Shown: positions 16,072 through 24,508, counted from the stretch's first letter. The stretch is 64,000 nt of DNA from Paenibacillus pedocola (GCF_031599675.1 NZ_CP134223.1:5022001-5086000); one strand, 5' to 3'. Notes: a model not told the origin generated them from the letters alone. Translations and numbers: made by a program.

Positions 16072-18057
16072 ATGCGTTTTCGTCAGGTTCATCTCGACTT
16101 CCATACTTCCGAAGCTATTCCCGGCATAGGACAGGAATTCTCCAAAGCCAATTTTCAAGCTATGCTGCGTACCGGGCATGTAGATTCAATCACTGTGTTC
16201 TCCAAATGCCATCACGGCTGGGCTTACCATCCCAGTGAAGCCAATGAAATGCATCCGCATCTCTCCTTTGACCTGCTGGGGGAAATGATCGCGGCGGCTC
16301 ACGAGATCGGGGTCCGGACACCGGTATATTTGTCGGCTGGTCTTGATGAGAAGCTGGCGCGCCGCCATCCCGAGTGGCTGATCCGTGATGCAGAGGACCG
16401 GACCCGCTGGGTGAAGGACTTTATGACGCCGGGTTACCACGAGTTTTGCCTGGGCACACCTTATCTGGACATTTTACTGGCGCAAATCCATGAAGTCGTC
16501 TCCCGGTACGATGCAGACGGCATCTTTCTCGACATCGTCGGCGCCCGTAAATGCCGCTGCCAGTATTGTGTAGCCGCACTGCGGGCAGCCGGCCAGGACC
16601 CCCGCGACGAAACATCCGTAGTTGCCTTGGGGGAAGCGACTTATCTGAACTATGCGCGCCGCGTAAGGGAGACTATCGACGCCGTGAAGCCCGGTCTTCC
16701 GGTCTATCACAACAACGGTCATCAGCAGCGGGGCCGCCGTGATCTTGTCCATGTCAACAGCCATCTTGAACTGGAATCGCTCCCGACCGGAGGCTGGGGC
16801 TATGACCATTTCCCGCTGTCGGCACGGTACGCCCAGCCGCTGGGCATGGAATTTCTCGGCATGACCGGCAAATTCCATACGTCGTGGGGCGAATTCGGAG
16901 GCTACAAGCATCCGAACGCACTGCGGTTTGAGGCCGCACTCAGTCTCGCCCACGGCGCCAAATGCTCCATCGGCGACCAGCTTCACCCTTCAGGCCGGAT
17001 GGACGAAGCAACCTACGCCTTGATCGGCGCTGCCTACGCCGAGGTAGAAGCGAAGGAGCCTTGGTGCAGCGGGGTAGAATCAGTTGCCGACATCGCGGTC
17101 CTGTCCCTGGAAGCGGCGCGTGAGGCCTGTCCCGGCGGTCACGAACTGAAGGGGCAGCGCAATCTGGCCGATGCCGGTGTCGTGCGCATGCTGACTGAAG
17201 GCCACTACCTGTTCGACATCGTGGATATGTCCAGTGATTTCACCGCCTACAAGGTGCTGATTCTGCCGGACGAGGTGCCGGTATGGCCGGAACTGGCCGG
17301 CGCCATAGAAACCTTTACGGCAGGAGGCGGCAAGGTGCTGGCCACAGGGCGTTCGGGTCTAAACATGGCCGGGGATGCTTTTGCGCTAAACCTCGGAATC
17401 AACTGGCTGGGAGTTAATCCGTACCGGCCATCTTATTTCCGTCCGCATTTCACTCCCGGTGCCCTGCTGCCCGCTTCCTATGTGATGTACAGCGAGGGCC
17501 AGCTAGTGGAACTTAAAGGCGGTCATTCACTGGGCCACTTGGAGAATCCGTATTTCAACCGTGATGTCTTCACCTTTTGTTCGCATCAGCACACCCCCGG
17601 TACCAGAGAAGACAAGGGTCCAGGCATGGTCGAGAGTGAAGACGGAATCTATATTGCCTGGGAGGTGTTCAGCGATTATGCGGATGGCGGACATCTCATC
17701 CTGAAAGAGATGGTGCTCCACGCCCTTTCCCGGCTGCTTCCGCAGCCAGCCCTGAGTACCAGTCTGCCGGCCCGGGGAATAACGACCCTGCAGTACCAGC
17801 AGGCAGAGCGGCGCTATGTGAACCATCTGCTCTATGCCGCTCCCGTACTCAAAGGCCGCATTGAAGTCATTGAAGACATCGTGCCGCTGCGGGACATTTC
17901 CGTCAGTCTGCGTCTCCCCACCGCTGCCCCCGTCCATCGAGTCTATCTTGCCCCGTCAATGACAGCGCTGCCGTTTACGGCCGGCCAGGAGGGTGAACTC
18001 TCGTATACGGTTCCCTACCTGGAGAATCACCAGATGGCAGTGATAGAGCTGGCGTAG
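16072..18057 (+). CDS. GHL6/beta-galactosidase-trimerisation-type glycosidase, candidate GH151 alpha-L-fucosidase
   Basis: 661 residues, cytoplasmic. An N-terminal TIM-barrel region (~1-330) has DADGIFLDIVG near residue 150, whose Asp is a likely catalytic residue, next to the Cys cluster KCRCQYC. It is followed by a flavodoxin-like 'trimerisation' domain (~335-560; DMSSDFTAYKVLILPDEVPV, AGGGKVLATGRSG) and a small beta C-terminal domain. This architecture is that of GHL6/GH42M proteins, which include GH151 alpha-L-fucosidases known from Paenibacillus. Its position against a complete L-fucose operon favours that reading; other exo-glycosidase activities are possible. AAGGGG upstream of ATG 16072 is a distant but usable ribosome site. 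No well-spaced sigma-A promoter is seen, consistent with AraC activation. Confidence 0.78.
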   Translation: MRFRQVHLDFHTSEAIPGIGQEFSKANFQAMLRTGHVDSITVFSKCHHGWAYHPSEANEMHPHLSFDLLGEMIAAAHEIGVRTPVYLSAGLDEKLARRHPEWLIRDAEDRTRWVKDFMTPGYHEFCLGTPYLDILLAQIHEVVSRYDADGIFLDIVGARKCRCQYCVAALRAAGQDPRDETSVVALGEATYLNYARRVRETIDAVKPGLPVYHNNGHQQRGRRDLVHVNSHLELESLPTGGWGYDHFPLSARYAQPLGMEFLGMTGKFHTSWGEFGGYKHPNALRFEAALSLAHGAKCSIGDQLHPSGRMDEATYALIGAAYAEVEAKEPWCSGVESVADIAVLSLEAAREACPGGHELKGQRNLADAGVVRMLTEGHYLFDIVDMSSDFTAYKVLILPDEVPVWPELAGAIETFTAGGGKVLATGRSGLNMAGDAFALNLGINWLGVNPYRPSYFRPHFTPGALLPASYVMYSEGQLVELKGGHSLGHLENPYFNRDVFTFCSHQHTPGTREDKGPGMVESEDGIYIAWEVFSDYADGGHLILKEMVLHALSRLLPQPALSTSLPARGITTLQYQQAERRYVNHLLYAAPVLKGRIEVIEDIVPLRDISVSLRLPTAAPVHRVYLAPSMTALPFTAGQEGELSYTVPYLENHQMAVIELA

Positions 18058-18096
18058 CCAAAATACTTGCGGGTGAGCCCGTAGATATATAAAAAT

Positions 18097-18142
18097 AAGG
18101 GACGTCGCAGCAGCCTCCGGCTTCTGTAACCTCCCTTTTTTT
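18097..18142. terminator. Probable bidirectional terminator between the GH151-like gene and fucU
   Basis: AAGGGACGT and CAGCAGCC pair with GGCTTCTG and ACCTCCCTT (two mismatches) around a TCC loop, followed by a T-run on the plus strand. On the minus strand the hairpin is followed by TATTTTTATA, so it can also end the fuc operon. Confidence 0.75.
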
Positions 18143-18207
18143 AATCCGCTATCCGCGTATCAACCCCTTCTAACTGGGTATCTATTACCGTTCGCCCGTA
18201 ACGAATC

Positions 18208-18648
18208 TCAGTTGTTATCCTCCGGTTTTATAACACCCTTTTTGATGATTATATTTCCGTATAACGCCTCTTCACCCGTAATTACAATGGCATAACTCTG
18301 CCTGGAGCGGTTATAGAACGCAAAGCGTTCCTCGTATTCGATGGTTGCCGCCTCATCATGTTTGGCGATAATGTCTTCATAGGTAGACCAGATCACCGGT
18401 ACCGTGTTGTCACCTTCAACCACAGCCATGAACGCCGCCTGGTGCGCCGCATAATGATCCAGGGGAAGCAGTTCAAGGATCGCATCCAGCAGCCGGGGAA
18501 TCCCGATGCCATCGTATCTCAACACTCTGGAATGCAGTGCATGCCCCGGGTAATTGGCGTCTGCCAGCACAAGCTCATCCCCATGGCCCATCTCCATCAG
18601 TACAAGAATCAGTTCGGGGGACAGGAGCTTCGGTATTTTCTTCAGCAT
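18208..18648 (-). CDS. fucU: L-fucose mutarotase (RbsD/FucU family)
   Basis: 146 residues, the usual size for FucU. It interconverts alpha- and beta-L-fucose so that the isomerase receives its preferred anomer. The N-terminal catalytic His is in LMEMGHGDELVLADANYPG and the C-terminal sugar-binding stretch includes AFYNRSRQSYAIVITGE. ATG 18648 follows AGGAGGAACAAC. It is the last gene of the fucI-kinase-fucA-fucU operon, 21 nt after fucA. RbsD is a paralogue, but the context decides for fucose. Confidence 0.92.
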   Translation of the reverse strand: MLKKIPKLLSPELILVLMEMGHGDELVLADANYPGHALHSRVLRYDGIGIPRLLDAILELLPLDHYAAHQAAFMAVVEGDNTVPVIWSTYEDIIAKHDEAATIEYEERFAFYNRSRQSYAIVITGEEALYGNIIIKKGVIKPEDNN

Positions 18649-18669
18649 GTTGTTCCTCCTAGAGCCGGG

Positions 18670-19320
18670 CTACATTCCATAAAATGATCTTAAAGCAACA
18701 AGCTCATCAATACGGTTCTGGGGCAATTCCCGTTCACCGTTAATCATTCGTGTAATAAACGTCAGCTTAGCTGTATATTCGAGCCTTTCCATGTTCAGGT
18801 AGGCGCTCATTACATCCTTGCCCCAGGTCAATGCACCGTGACTCTCCAGAAGGACTGCTGTTTTCTTGCCCAGAAAAGGGATCAGCGAATCCGGGATTTC
18901 TTCCGTTGAAGGTGTCCCGTACTCTGCCAGTGGAATATCCCCCATGGCAATCACAGACTCAGGCATCATCATCTTGTCCAGGCTCTCGCCTTTGATGGCA
19001 AAGGCAGTTGCATAAGGAGGATGCGCATGAACTACGCCTTTCATCTCAGGCAGCTCATTATAAATCTTAAGGTGCATTTTTACTTCAGTAGACGGACGGT
19101 AGCCTTCCGCAGCTTCAAGAATCTCCCCCTGCAGATTAACCTTTACGAGCATATGCGGCTTTAGATACCCTTTGCTGACTCCGGTCGGTGAAGTAAGAAT
19201 CTCTGTTTCCGATAGGCGCGCAGAAATGTTGCCGTCATTAGCGGCTATAAAATCCTTGTTAAACAGATTTCTGCCTATATCACAAATTTGCAGCCGCAAT
19301 TCCTCTTCAGTATGATTCAT
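18670..19320 (-). CDS. fucA: L-fuculose-1-phosphate aldolase (class II)
   Basis: 216 residues. It cleaves L-fuculose-1-phosphate to dihydroxyacetone phosphate and L-lactaldehyde using zinc. The zinc ligands are visible as His98 and His100 (VVHAHPPYA) and His161 (LLESHGAL), with catalytic Glu79 in RPSTEVKMH. The AAND-GNISARL start and SPTGVSKGYL motif are typical of the AraD/FucA family. AraD epimerases are related, but the fuc context supports aldolase. ATG 19320 follows GGAGAGTAACC. A lactaldehyde reductase or dehydrogenase is not encoded in the window. Confidence 0.92.
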   Translation of the reverse strand: MNHTEEELRLQICDIGRNLFNKDFIAANDGNISARLSETEILTSPTGVSKGYLKPHMLVKVNLQGEILEAAEGYRPSTEVKMHLKIYNELPEMKGVVHAHPPYATAFAIKGESLDKMMMPESVIAMGDIPLAEYGTPSTEEIPDSLIPFLGKKTAVLLESHGALTWGKDVMSAYLNMERLEYTAKLTFITRMINGERELPQNRIDELVALRSFYGM

Positions 19321-19348
19321 GGTTACTCTCCTTTATTTAATGAATGAT

Positions 19349-20785
19349 TTATAAAGCCGGATAATAACTGGAAAGCGTACAGGAGCGTGCCACAAGTTCT
19401 CTGACCTCAGAGGTATGAACTGCTCCCAAGGCCGTTAATTGAACCGCAATATTCCCGATCGCACTCGCTTCTACAGGTCCAGCGACAATTTCCTTGCCGG
19501 TAGCGTCTGCCGTAAGCTGGCATAGAAGAACATTCTGGATCCCTCCGCCAACCATATGAATTCTCCGGATGATCTGTCCGCTTAGCGCTTCCAGCTCCTT
19601 AATCGTCTCTGCGTATGAGAAGGCCAGACTGTTCAGAATCGTTAGAATGATCTCTGCCTTTGTCTGCGGCGGTGTCTGCCCGGTCCGGGTACAATACGCC
19701 TCTATCCGTCCCGGCATATCGCCAGGTGTACTGAAGAGCACATCATTCGGATTAATAACCGGTGCAGCATACGCTGTCCTATGAACACTCTGTGCAAGCA
19801 GGGCAGCCTCCTGATGAGACACCGGTTCACCCGCATCTGCCCAGCCCCGCTGCGTTTCCTGCAAAATCCACAGCCCTGTAATATTCTTCAGCAGACGATT
19901 GCTGCCCCCATAGCAGCTTTCATTGGTAAACCCGTATTCACGGGCCAGCTCCGTAATTACCGGCCGCTCACTCTCCATTCCCACCAGGGACCATGTTCCA
20001 CAGCTGATAAACGCGGCATCCGGTTTGGATATATAGGGGATTGAGGCCACCGCAGAAGCCGTGTCATGTGAAGCTCCGGCTATCACCTTGAGCGGACCTA
20101 TGCCAAGCTCTTCCTGCAGGGCAGGCAGTACAGAGCCGATGACCGTGCCAGCCTGAACCCGTGCAGGAATCAGTTCAACCGGGAGACCCAGCCTGTTCAG
20201 TACCTCCTGGGAAGGTCCAGCTTCCCCTGCGGCCAGCAGGCCGCTTGTACTCCAAATCGTCTGCTCCGCCACACCAACACCCGAGAACAGGTAATGGAAC
20301 AAGTCAGGCATCATCAGCATTTTGTCCGCAGTCTCTCTTAGCCAAGGGCTGATTCGCAGATCGGCAAACAGCTGATATACTGTATTGATTCTGGCTGATT
20401 GGTTGCCTGTTAACCGAAACTGATCTTCCGGCGGCAATAGGGACTCAAGGATGCCCGCACTGGCAGCTGTTCTCTGATCCCTGTAATGGTGCGGCGAATA
20501 CAGCAGCTGTCCTTGGCTGTCAATGTAGCCGTAATCGACCCCCCATGTATCTACGCTTAAAGCCGTCAATGCACCCTGAGCCTTAGCGGCTTTCCGTATG
20601 CCCTGCTTCATTTCGTGAAAAATCCTCAGAACATCCCAGTATAGATGTCCGCCCGCCTGCACCGGCTGATTAGCGAAACGGTGAATTTCTTCCAGGTGAA
20701 TACTCTCACCGTCATACACGCCCAGCATAACCCTGCCGGAGCTTGCCCCCAGATCCATCGCCAGCAAATTTATAGCATCGCTCAT
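19349..20785 (-). CDS. RhaB-type sugar kinase, probable L-fuculokinase
   Basis: 478 residues from ATG 20785; a longer in-frame start would run back into fucI. FGGY-family kinase: N-terminal phosphate loop LLAMDLGASSGRVMLG, catalytic region TWGVDYGYIDSQGQLLY, SHDTASAVASIPY, SCGTWSLVG and C-terminal MVGGGIQN. The sequence is of the rhamnulokinase (RhaB) type rather than the E. coli FucK type. The operon partners FucI, FucA and FucU suggest that L-fuculose is phosphorylated at O-1 here; L-rhamnulose could also be accepted. There is a 28-nt gap from fucI. Confidence 0.9.
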   Translation of the reverse strand: MSDAINLLAMDLGASSGRVMLGVYDGESIHLEEIHRFANQPVQAGGHLYWDVLRIFHEMKQGIRKAAKAQGALTALSVDTWGVDYGYIDSQGQLLYSPHHYRDQRTAASAGILESLLPPEDQFRLTGNQSARINTVYQLFADLRISPWLRETADKMLMMPDLFHYLFSGVGVAEQTIWSTSGLLAAGEAGPSQEVLNRLGLPVELIPARVQAGTVIGSVLPALQEELGIGPLKVIAGASHDTASAVASIPYISKPDAAFISCGTWSLVGMESERPVITELAREYGFTNESCYGGSNRLLKNITGLWILQETQRGWADAGEPVSHQEAALLAQSVHRTAYAAPVINPNDVLFSTPGDMPGRIEAYCTRTGQTPPQTKAEIILTILNSLAFSYAETIKELEALSGQIIRRIHMVGGGIQNVLLCQLTADATGKEIVAGPVEASAIGNIAVQLTALGAVHTSEVRELVARSCTLSSYYPAL

Positions 20786-20813
20786 ATTAACCGCACCTGC
20801 TTCATTTGAGGAA

Positions 20814-22580
20814 TTAATACAGCGGCCCGAAGTTCCGGCAGGCTCTGTAATCCGCACTCTCCAGATCCTCTGTACCGAATAATGACCATACCCGCGGTCT
20901 GAAAATACGTGACTCTTCCACATTGTGCATACTGACTGGAATCCGCAGAATAGATGCAAGCGTGATCAGATCTGCGCCGATATGCCCGTAGCTTATGGCT
21001 CCATGGTTGGCTCCCCAATTGTTCATGACATCGTAAACAGATTTAAATGAGCCCTGATTCGTCAGCTTCGGCGCAAACCAGGTTGTTGGCCATGTCGGAT
21101 CAGTCCGTTCATCCAGCGTCTTATGAACAGCTTCGGGTAATTCCACGGTGAAACCCTCTACAAGCTGAAGTACAGGACCGAGTCCCTTAACCAAGTTGAG
21201 ACGGGCCATTGTAACAGGCATTCCGCCTTTTGTCAGATAATCTGTAGAGAAGCCTCCCCCCCGGAAATATTCCTGCGATGCAGCGCGGAAACGGGTCTGT
21301 GCGATACAGCTATCCGCTTCTTCATCCGTAATCTCCCAGAAAGGCTTAATCGCCGGCTTTCCATCAATACTCTGCTCACCTGTTCCATCCAGCGCCGCGG
21401 AGCCGGAGTTAATCAGATGCAATAGGCCGTTTGCCGCGTCTCCCTCCAGCGTATATCCGGTTACACGCTCTACAGCGGCAGGGCTCCAGTACGTGCGGAC
21501 ATCGGCGAAGATTTGCGCGGTATTCGTGAGCAGATAATTGAACAGCATGGTTACGCCATTCAAGCTGTCATTTTCAGTTGCCACAATGTACGGTGCACGT
21601 CTGCCGTTCCAGTCAAAGGAAGAGTTCAGCAGGGTCTCCATGAAATCCCCGTTCGGAAAATGATCCGTCCAATGCCGCTGGCCCTGGAAGCCGCCGACAA
21701 GTGCATTATGCCCGTTCGCCTCTTCCTCGAAGCCAAGCTCAGCCAGCTTAGGATTACCGACCATGAGGTCGCGCGCAATGAGGGTCATTTTCACACATGT
21801 CTCCCATTGCTTTTCCTTTTCCCCATCGCTGATTTGCAGCTCCGGCGGGTTATTATCTGCTCCGATCCGGCAATTCTCCTTGACCCAGGCCAGTGCGTGC
21901 TCAAACTCTGCTTGATCATAGATTTCTTCCTCAAACCGGCGGACAAATTCAGACATATCCACATACTCATTGCGCATGCCGAGATAATCCTGGAAAAACT
22001 GCTCGTTAACTATCGAACCCGCGATCCCCATGGAGACGGAGCCCATCGACAAATAGGATTTCCCCTTCATCAACGCTACCGCCAGAGCAGATTTGGCAAA
22101 CTGCAGCAGCTTGGCCTGCACATCCGCCGGTATCTCTTCGCTGCCGGAATCCTGAACATCCTCACCGTATATCCCGAAAGCCGGAATTCCTTTTTGTGCA
22201 TAGGCAGACAATACCGCAGCCAGATATACCGCACCCGGACGCTCCGTTCCATTAAACCCCCATACTGCATGAGGAATAGTGGCATCCATATCCATGGTTT
22301 CCGAACCATAACACCAGCACGGGGTTACAGTAATAGACACTCCAACATTCTCACTTGCAAACTTCTGTGCGGCAGCCGCGGCTTCCTTAACACCGCCGAT
22401 TGTAGAATCAGCGATAACACACTCTACCTGAGAACCATCCGGATAAAAAAGCTTTTCTTCCAGAAATTCAGCCACACGCTGCGCCATGCCCATCGTTTGG
22501 ACCTCCAGCGATTCGCGGACACCGCGTCTTCTGCCATCAATGGTGGGCCGGATACCAATCTTCGGATAATTTGTTGCCAC
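20814..22580 (-). CDS. fucI: L-fucose isomerase
   Basis: 588 residues, close to the ~590 of the family. It converts L-fucose to L-fuculose with a Mn2+ ion bound by Glu, Asp and His. The start KIGIRPTIDGRRRGVRESL and the internal ATENDSLNGVTMLFNY, which carries metal-site residues, are characteristic; a C-terminal His lies in NWGANHGAISYGH. The GTG start at 22580 is preceded by GGAGGAACAGCA. It is the first gene of the fuc operon, with promoter 22702-22730, a palindromic operator just upstream and a possible CcpA site in the leader. Confidence 0.95.
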   Translation of the reverse strand: MATNYPKIGIRPTIDGRRRGVRESLEVQTMGMAQRVAEFLEEKLFYPDGSQVECVIADSTIGGVKEAAAAAQKFASENVGVSITVTPCWCYGSETMDMDATIPHAVWGFNGTERPGAVYLAAVLSAYAQKGIPAFGIYGEDVQDSGSEEIPADVQAKLLQFAKSALAVALMKGKSYLSMGSVSMGIAGSIVNEQFFQDYLGMRNEYVDMSEFVRRFEEEIYDQAEFEHALAWVKENCRIGADNNPPELQISDGEKEKQWETCVKMTLIARDLMVGNPKLAELGFEEEANGHNALVGGFQGQRHWTDHFPNGDFMETLLNSSFDWNGRRAPYIVATENDSLNGVTMLFNYLLTNTAQIFADVRTYWSPAAVERVTGYTLEGDAANGLLHLINSGSAALDGTGEQSIDGKPAIKPFWEITDEEADSCIAQTRFRAASQEYFRGGGFSTDYLTKGGMPVTMARLNLVKGLGPVLQLVEGFTVELPEAVHKTLDERTDPTWPTTWFAPKLTNQGSFKSVYDVMNNWGANHGAISYGHIGADLITLASILRIPVSMHNVEESRIFRPRVWSLFGTEDLESADYRACRNFGPLY

Positions 22581-22650
22581 TGCTGTTCCTCCTCATAATA
22601 AGTGGTTGAATATTGCGGCAAATCCATTTAGAAAAAAATCAATCCTGCGA

Positions 22651-22664
22651 ATAAAGCGCTATCA
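22651..22664. promoter_or_regulatory. Candidate CcpA (cre) site in the fucI leader
   Basis: ATAAAGCGCTATCA matches the cre consensus TGWNANCGNTNWCA at all specified bases except the first two. It lies ~30-45 bases downstream of the predicted fucI start point, where a CcpA roadblock would work. By inspection only. Confidence 0.45.
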
Positions 22665-22701
22665 TTAATGTTTTGGGACTGATTAAATGAAGTTCATGTT
22701 A

Positions 22702-22730
22702 ATAATAGAATCCAAATTCAACGAAGTCAA
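22702..22730 (-). promoter_or_regulatory. Sigma-A promoter of the fuc operon
   Basis: On the minus strand TTGACT (22730-22725), 17-base spacer, TATTAT (22707-22702). The operator-like inverted repeat starts 5 bases upstream of the -35. Confidence 0.75.
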
Positions 22731-22734
22731 CAAC

Positions 22735-22767
22735 AAACCACATAATATTCTTATATTTTTGTGGTTT
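22735..22767. promoter_or_regulatory. Palindromic operator-like site between fucI and the DeoR gene
   Basis: AAACCACA (22735-22742) and TGTGGTTT (22760-22767) are perfect inverted repeats. A related TGTGGAGTTTATG at 22791 adds a direct-repeat half site. DeoR regulators often bind such repeats. The site abuts the fucI -35 and lies in the 300-base region that must also hold the regulator's own promoter, which I could not place. Confidence 0.55.
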
Positions 22768-22880
22768 AATGTGATATTATCAAAAAATAGTGTGGAGTTT
22801 ATGTTGATTTCTGACTATCTCTTAGTAAATTGTAGTACACTATGAATATTAAATGATTAATAATTAAAGGTGGATAATAC

Positions 22881-23651
22881 ATGAAGGCATTTGAACGGCG
22901 GGACCTCATTATTAACGAGCTTTATAGACATAAAAAAGTGCATGTCGCTGACCTCGCCCAAAAATTCCAGGTATCCGAAGAGACGATCCGGCGCGATCTA
23001 GACAAACTCGATAAAGAAGGACTGGCCAAAAAGAATTACGGCGGCGCCATTTTGAATGCGCATACCAATGAAGATCCTTCCTATGCAAGCAGACACCAGA
23101 TTAATCTTGAAGCTAAAGGCATTATTGCCGCCAATGTACTGGACTTGATTAATGACGGGGACAGTCTGATGACCGATACCAGTACAACAGCTTTTGAAGC
23201 CTTACGTAAAATTACCGAAGCCAAACAGAATCTAACGATAATCACCAACTCATTGGCTGTGTTGTCCGAGTTCCAGCATTCCGGTCACAAGCTCATCTCC
23301 ACCGGCGGTACTTTAGGTCCTGAAACCAGCTCCTTCGTTGGCCCCACAGCTTCCCAGTCCATACAAAAGTACAATGTGGATGTAGCTCTATTCAGCTGTA
23401 AAGCGCTGTCTATGACCGGAGGCCTCAGTGATTCCAACGAAGAAGAGAGCGAACTAAAAATTCTAATGCAAAAGCAGGCCAGTAAGGTCGTGCTGCTCGT
23501 AGACCATTCCAAATTTGACCGTATCGCCTTCATTAAGCTCTTCAGCTTTGATAAGGTCGATTACATTGTGACCGATCAGAAGCCTTCGGAAGAATGGATC
23601 GCTTTTCTGAATACCTATCAGGTATCCGTTCTCTACAGTTCTGAGATGTAA
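22881..23651 (+). CDS. DeoR-family regulator, probable repressor of the fuc operon
   Basis: 256 residues. An N-terminal winged HTH (RRDLIINELYRHKKVHVADL, FQVSEETIRRDLDKLDKEGL) is followed by the DeoRC sugar-phosphate-sensing domain (DGDSLMTDTSTTAFEALR, LTIITNSLAVLSEF, VALFSCKALSMTGGLSD). The phosphorylated intermediate L-fuculose-1-phosphate is the likely inducer, by analogy with other DeoR fuc repressors. ATG 22881 follows AAAGGTGGATAATAC. It is divergent from fucI across a 300-bp region with an inverted repeat. Confidence 0.92.
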   Translation: MKAFERRDLIINELYRHKKVHVADLAQKFQVSEETIRRDLDKLDKEGLAKKNYGGAILNAHTNEDPSYASRHQINLEAKGIIAANVLDLINDGDSLMTDTSTTAFEALRKITEAKQNLTIITNSLAVLSEFQHSGHKLISTGGTLGPETSSFVGPTASQSIQKYNVDVALFSCKALSMTGGLSDSNEEESELKILMQKQASKVVLLVDHSKFDRIAFIKLFSFDKVDYIVTDQKPSEEWIAFLNTYQVSVLYSSEM

Positions 23652-23685
23652 ACTATTCTTCACCAGGAAGGGGGTGAGTCCTACA

Positions 23686-23802
23686 ATGGGATCGATAAGT
23701 TTGGCTGCTTATCATGCTCCCCAGTGGTTTCCATTCGTTCTTATCGCTGTCGGAGCCTGTCTTATAGTGCTGTTGTGGATGGTATTCAAAAAGCTCCAAT
23801 AG
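23686..23802 (+). CDS. 38-residue single-membrane-span microprotein, unknown function
   Basis: Starts 34 nt after the fuc regulator, with AAGGGGGTGAG about 8 nt before the ATG. The peptide has a short polar start (MGSISLAAYHAPQ), one ~19-residue hydrophobic helix (WFPFVLIAVGACLIVLLW) and a basic tail (FKKLQ). The layout resembles small membrane peptides, including type I toxins, but I recognise no family. It may be co-transcribed with the DeoR gene. The 195 bases after it up to the tRNA array hold the minus-strand tRNA terminator and nothing else I can identify. Confidence 0.5.
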   Translation: MGSISLAAYHAPQWFPFVLIAVGACLIVLLWMVFKKLQ

Positions 23803-23940
23803 CAGAATTCTTATCCCTAATTTCGACAGCGCTTTCATTAATAAATATGCACATCCCCCTATTCCACCAGGTCCACGCACCTAAGGAGGTCTATAGCTTT
23901 TCGCAGTCTTTCTGTACCCGGAGGTACACATTGTGATAAA

Positions 23941-23988
23941 TATAAAAACAGGCTTACAAAATCGCCCGAAAGCAAATTGTAAGCCTGT
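23941..23988 (-). terminator. Intrinsic terminator of the tRNA operon
   Basis: Perfect 12-bp stem ACAGGCTTACAA / TTGTAAGCCTGT, followed on the minus strand by a T-rich tract (TTTTTATATTTAT). Ends transcription just after tRNA-Leu. Confidence 0.88.
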
Positions 23989-23997
23989 GTCTGATAA

Positions 23998-24076
23998 TAC
24001 CGGCGAGAGGACTCGAACCTCCACGGTTTCCCACTCGATTTTGAGTCGAGCGCGTCTGCCATTCCGCCACGCCGGC
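23998..24076 (-). tRNA. tRNA-Leu (CAA)
   Basis: Acceptor stem GCCGGCG with CGCCGGT and discriminator A. The anticodon loop CTCAAAA gives CAA, reading UUG. The variable arm is shorter than in most Leu tRNAs. The 3' CCA is not encoded. Last gene of the seven-tRNA operon. Confidence 0.9.
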
Positions 24077-24102
24077 ATAAATTTAATTGTTATTTAAAAT
24101 AA

Positions 24103-24179
24103 TGGCGCGCCCTGAGAGATTCGAACTCCCGACCTTTTGATTCGTAGTCAAACGCTCTATCCAGCTGAGCTAAGGGCGC
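24103..24179 (-). tRNA. tRNA-Arg (ACG)
   Basis: Acceptor GCGCCCT/AGGGCGC with encoded CCA. The anticodon loop CTACGAA gives ACG, expected to be edited to ICG for CGN codons. Confidence 0.95.
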
Positions 24180-24185
24180 AAATAA

Positions 24186-24260
24186 TGGAGCGGACGACGG
24201 GAATCGAACCCGCGACCCTCGCCTTGGCAAGGCGATGCTCTACCGCTGAGCCACGTCCGC
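24186..24260 (-). tRNA. tRNA-Gly (GCC)
   Basis: Acceptor GCGGACG/CGTCCGC with encoded CCA. The anticodon loop TTGCCAA gives GCC, reading GGC/GGU. Confidence 0.95.
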
Positions 24261-24315
24261 ACACGGTATGTATTCTTATAACACTGTGGGATTCATATCC
24301 CTGAAGCCAACTAAA

Positions 24316-24393
24316 TGGCGGAACCGACGGGATTCGAACCCGCGATCTCCTGCGTGACAGGCAGGCATGTTAGGCCAACTACACCACGGTTCC
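24316..24393 (-). tRNA. tRNA-Asp (GTC)
   Basis: Acceptor GGAACCG/CGGTTCC with encoded CCA. The anticodon loop CTGTCAC between CCTGC/GCAGG gives GTC. Confidence 0.95.
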
Positions 24394-24474
<81 letters not shown>

Positions 24475-24508
24475 TCAGTAAAAGTATTATCTTCCTCAAT
24501 GGTTCATC

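Noticed and set aside
21513..22598. Plus-strand open frame opposite fucI
   Set aside because: Antisense to a full-length, motif-complete L-fucose isomerase.
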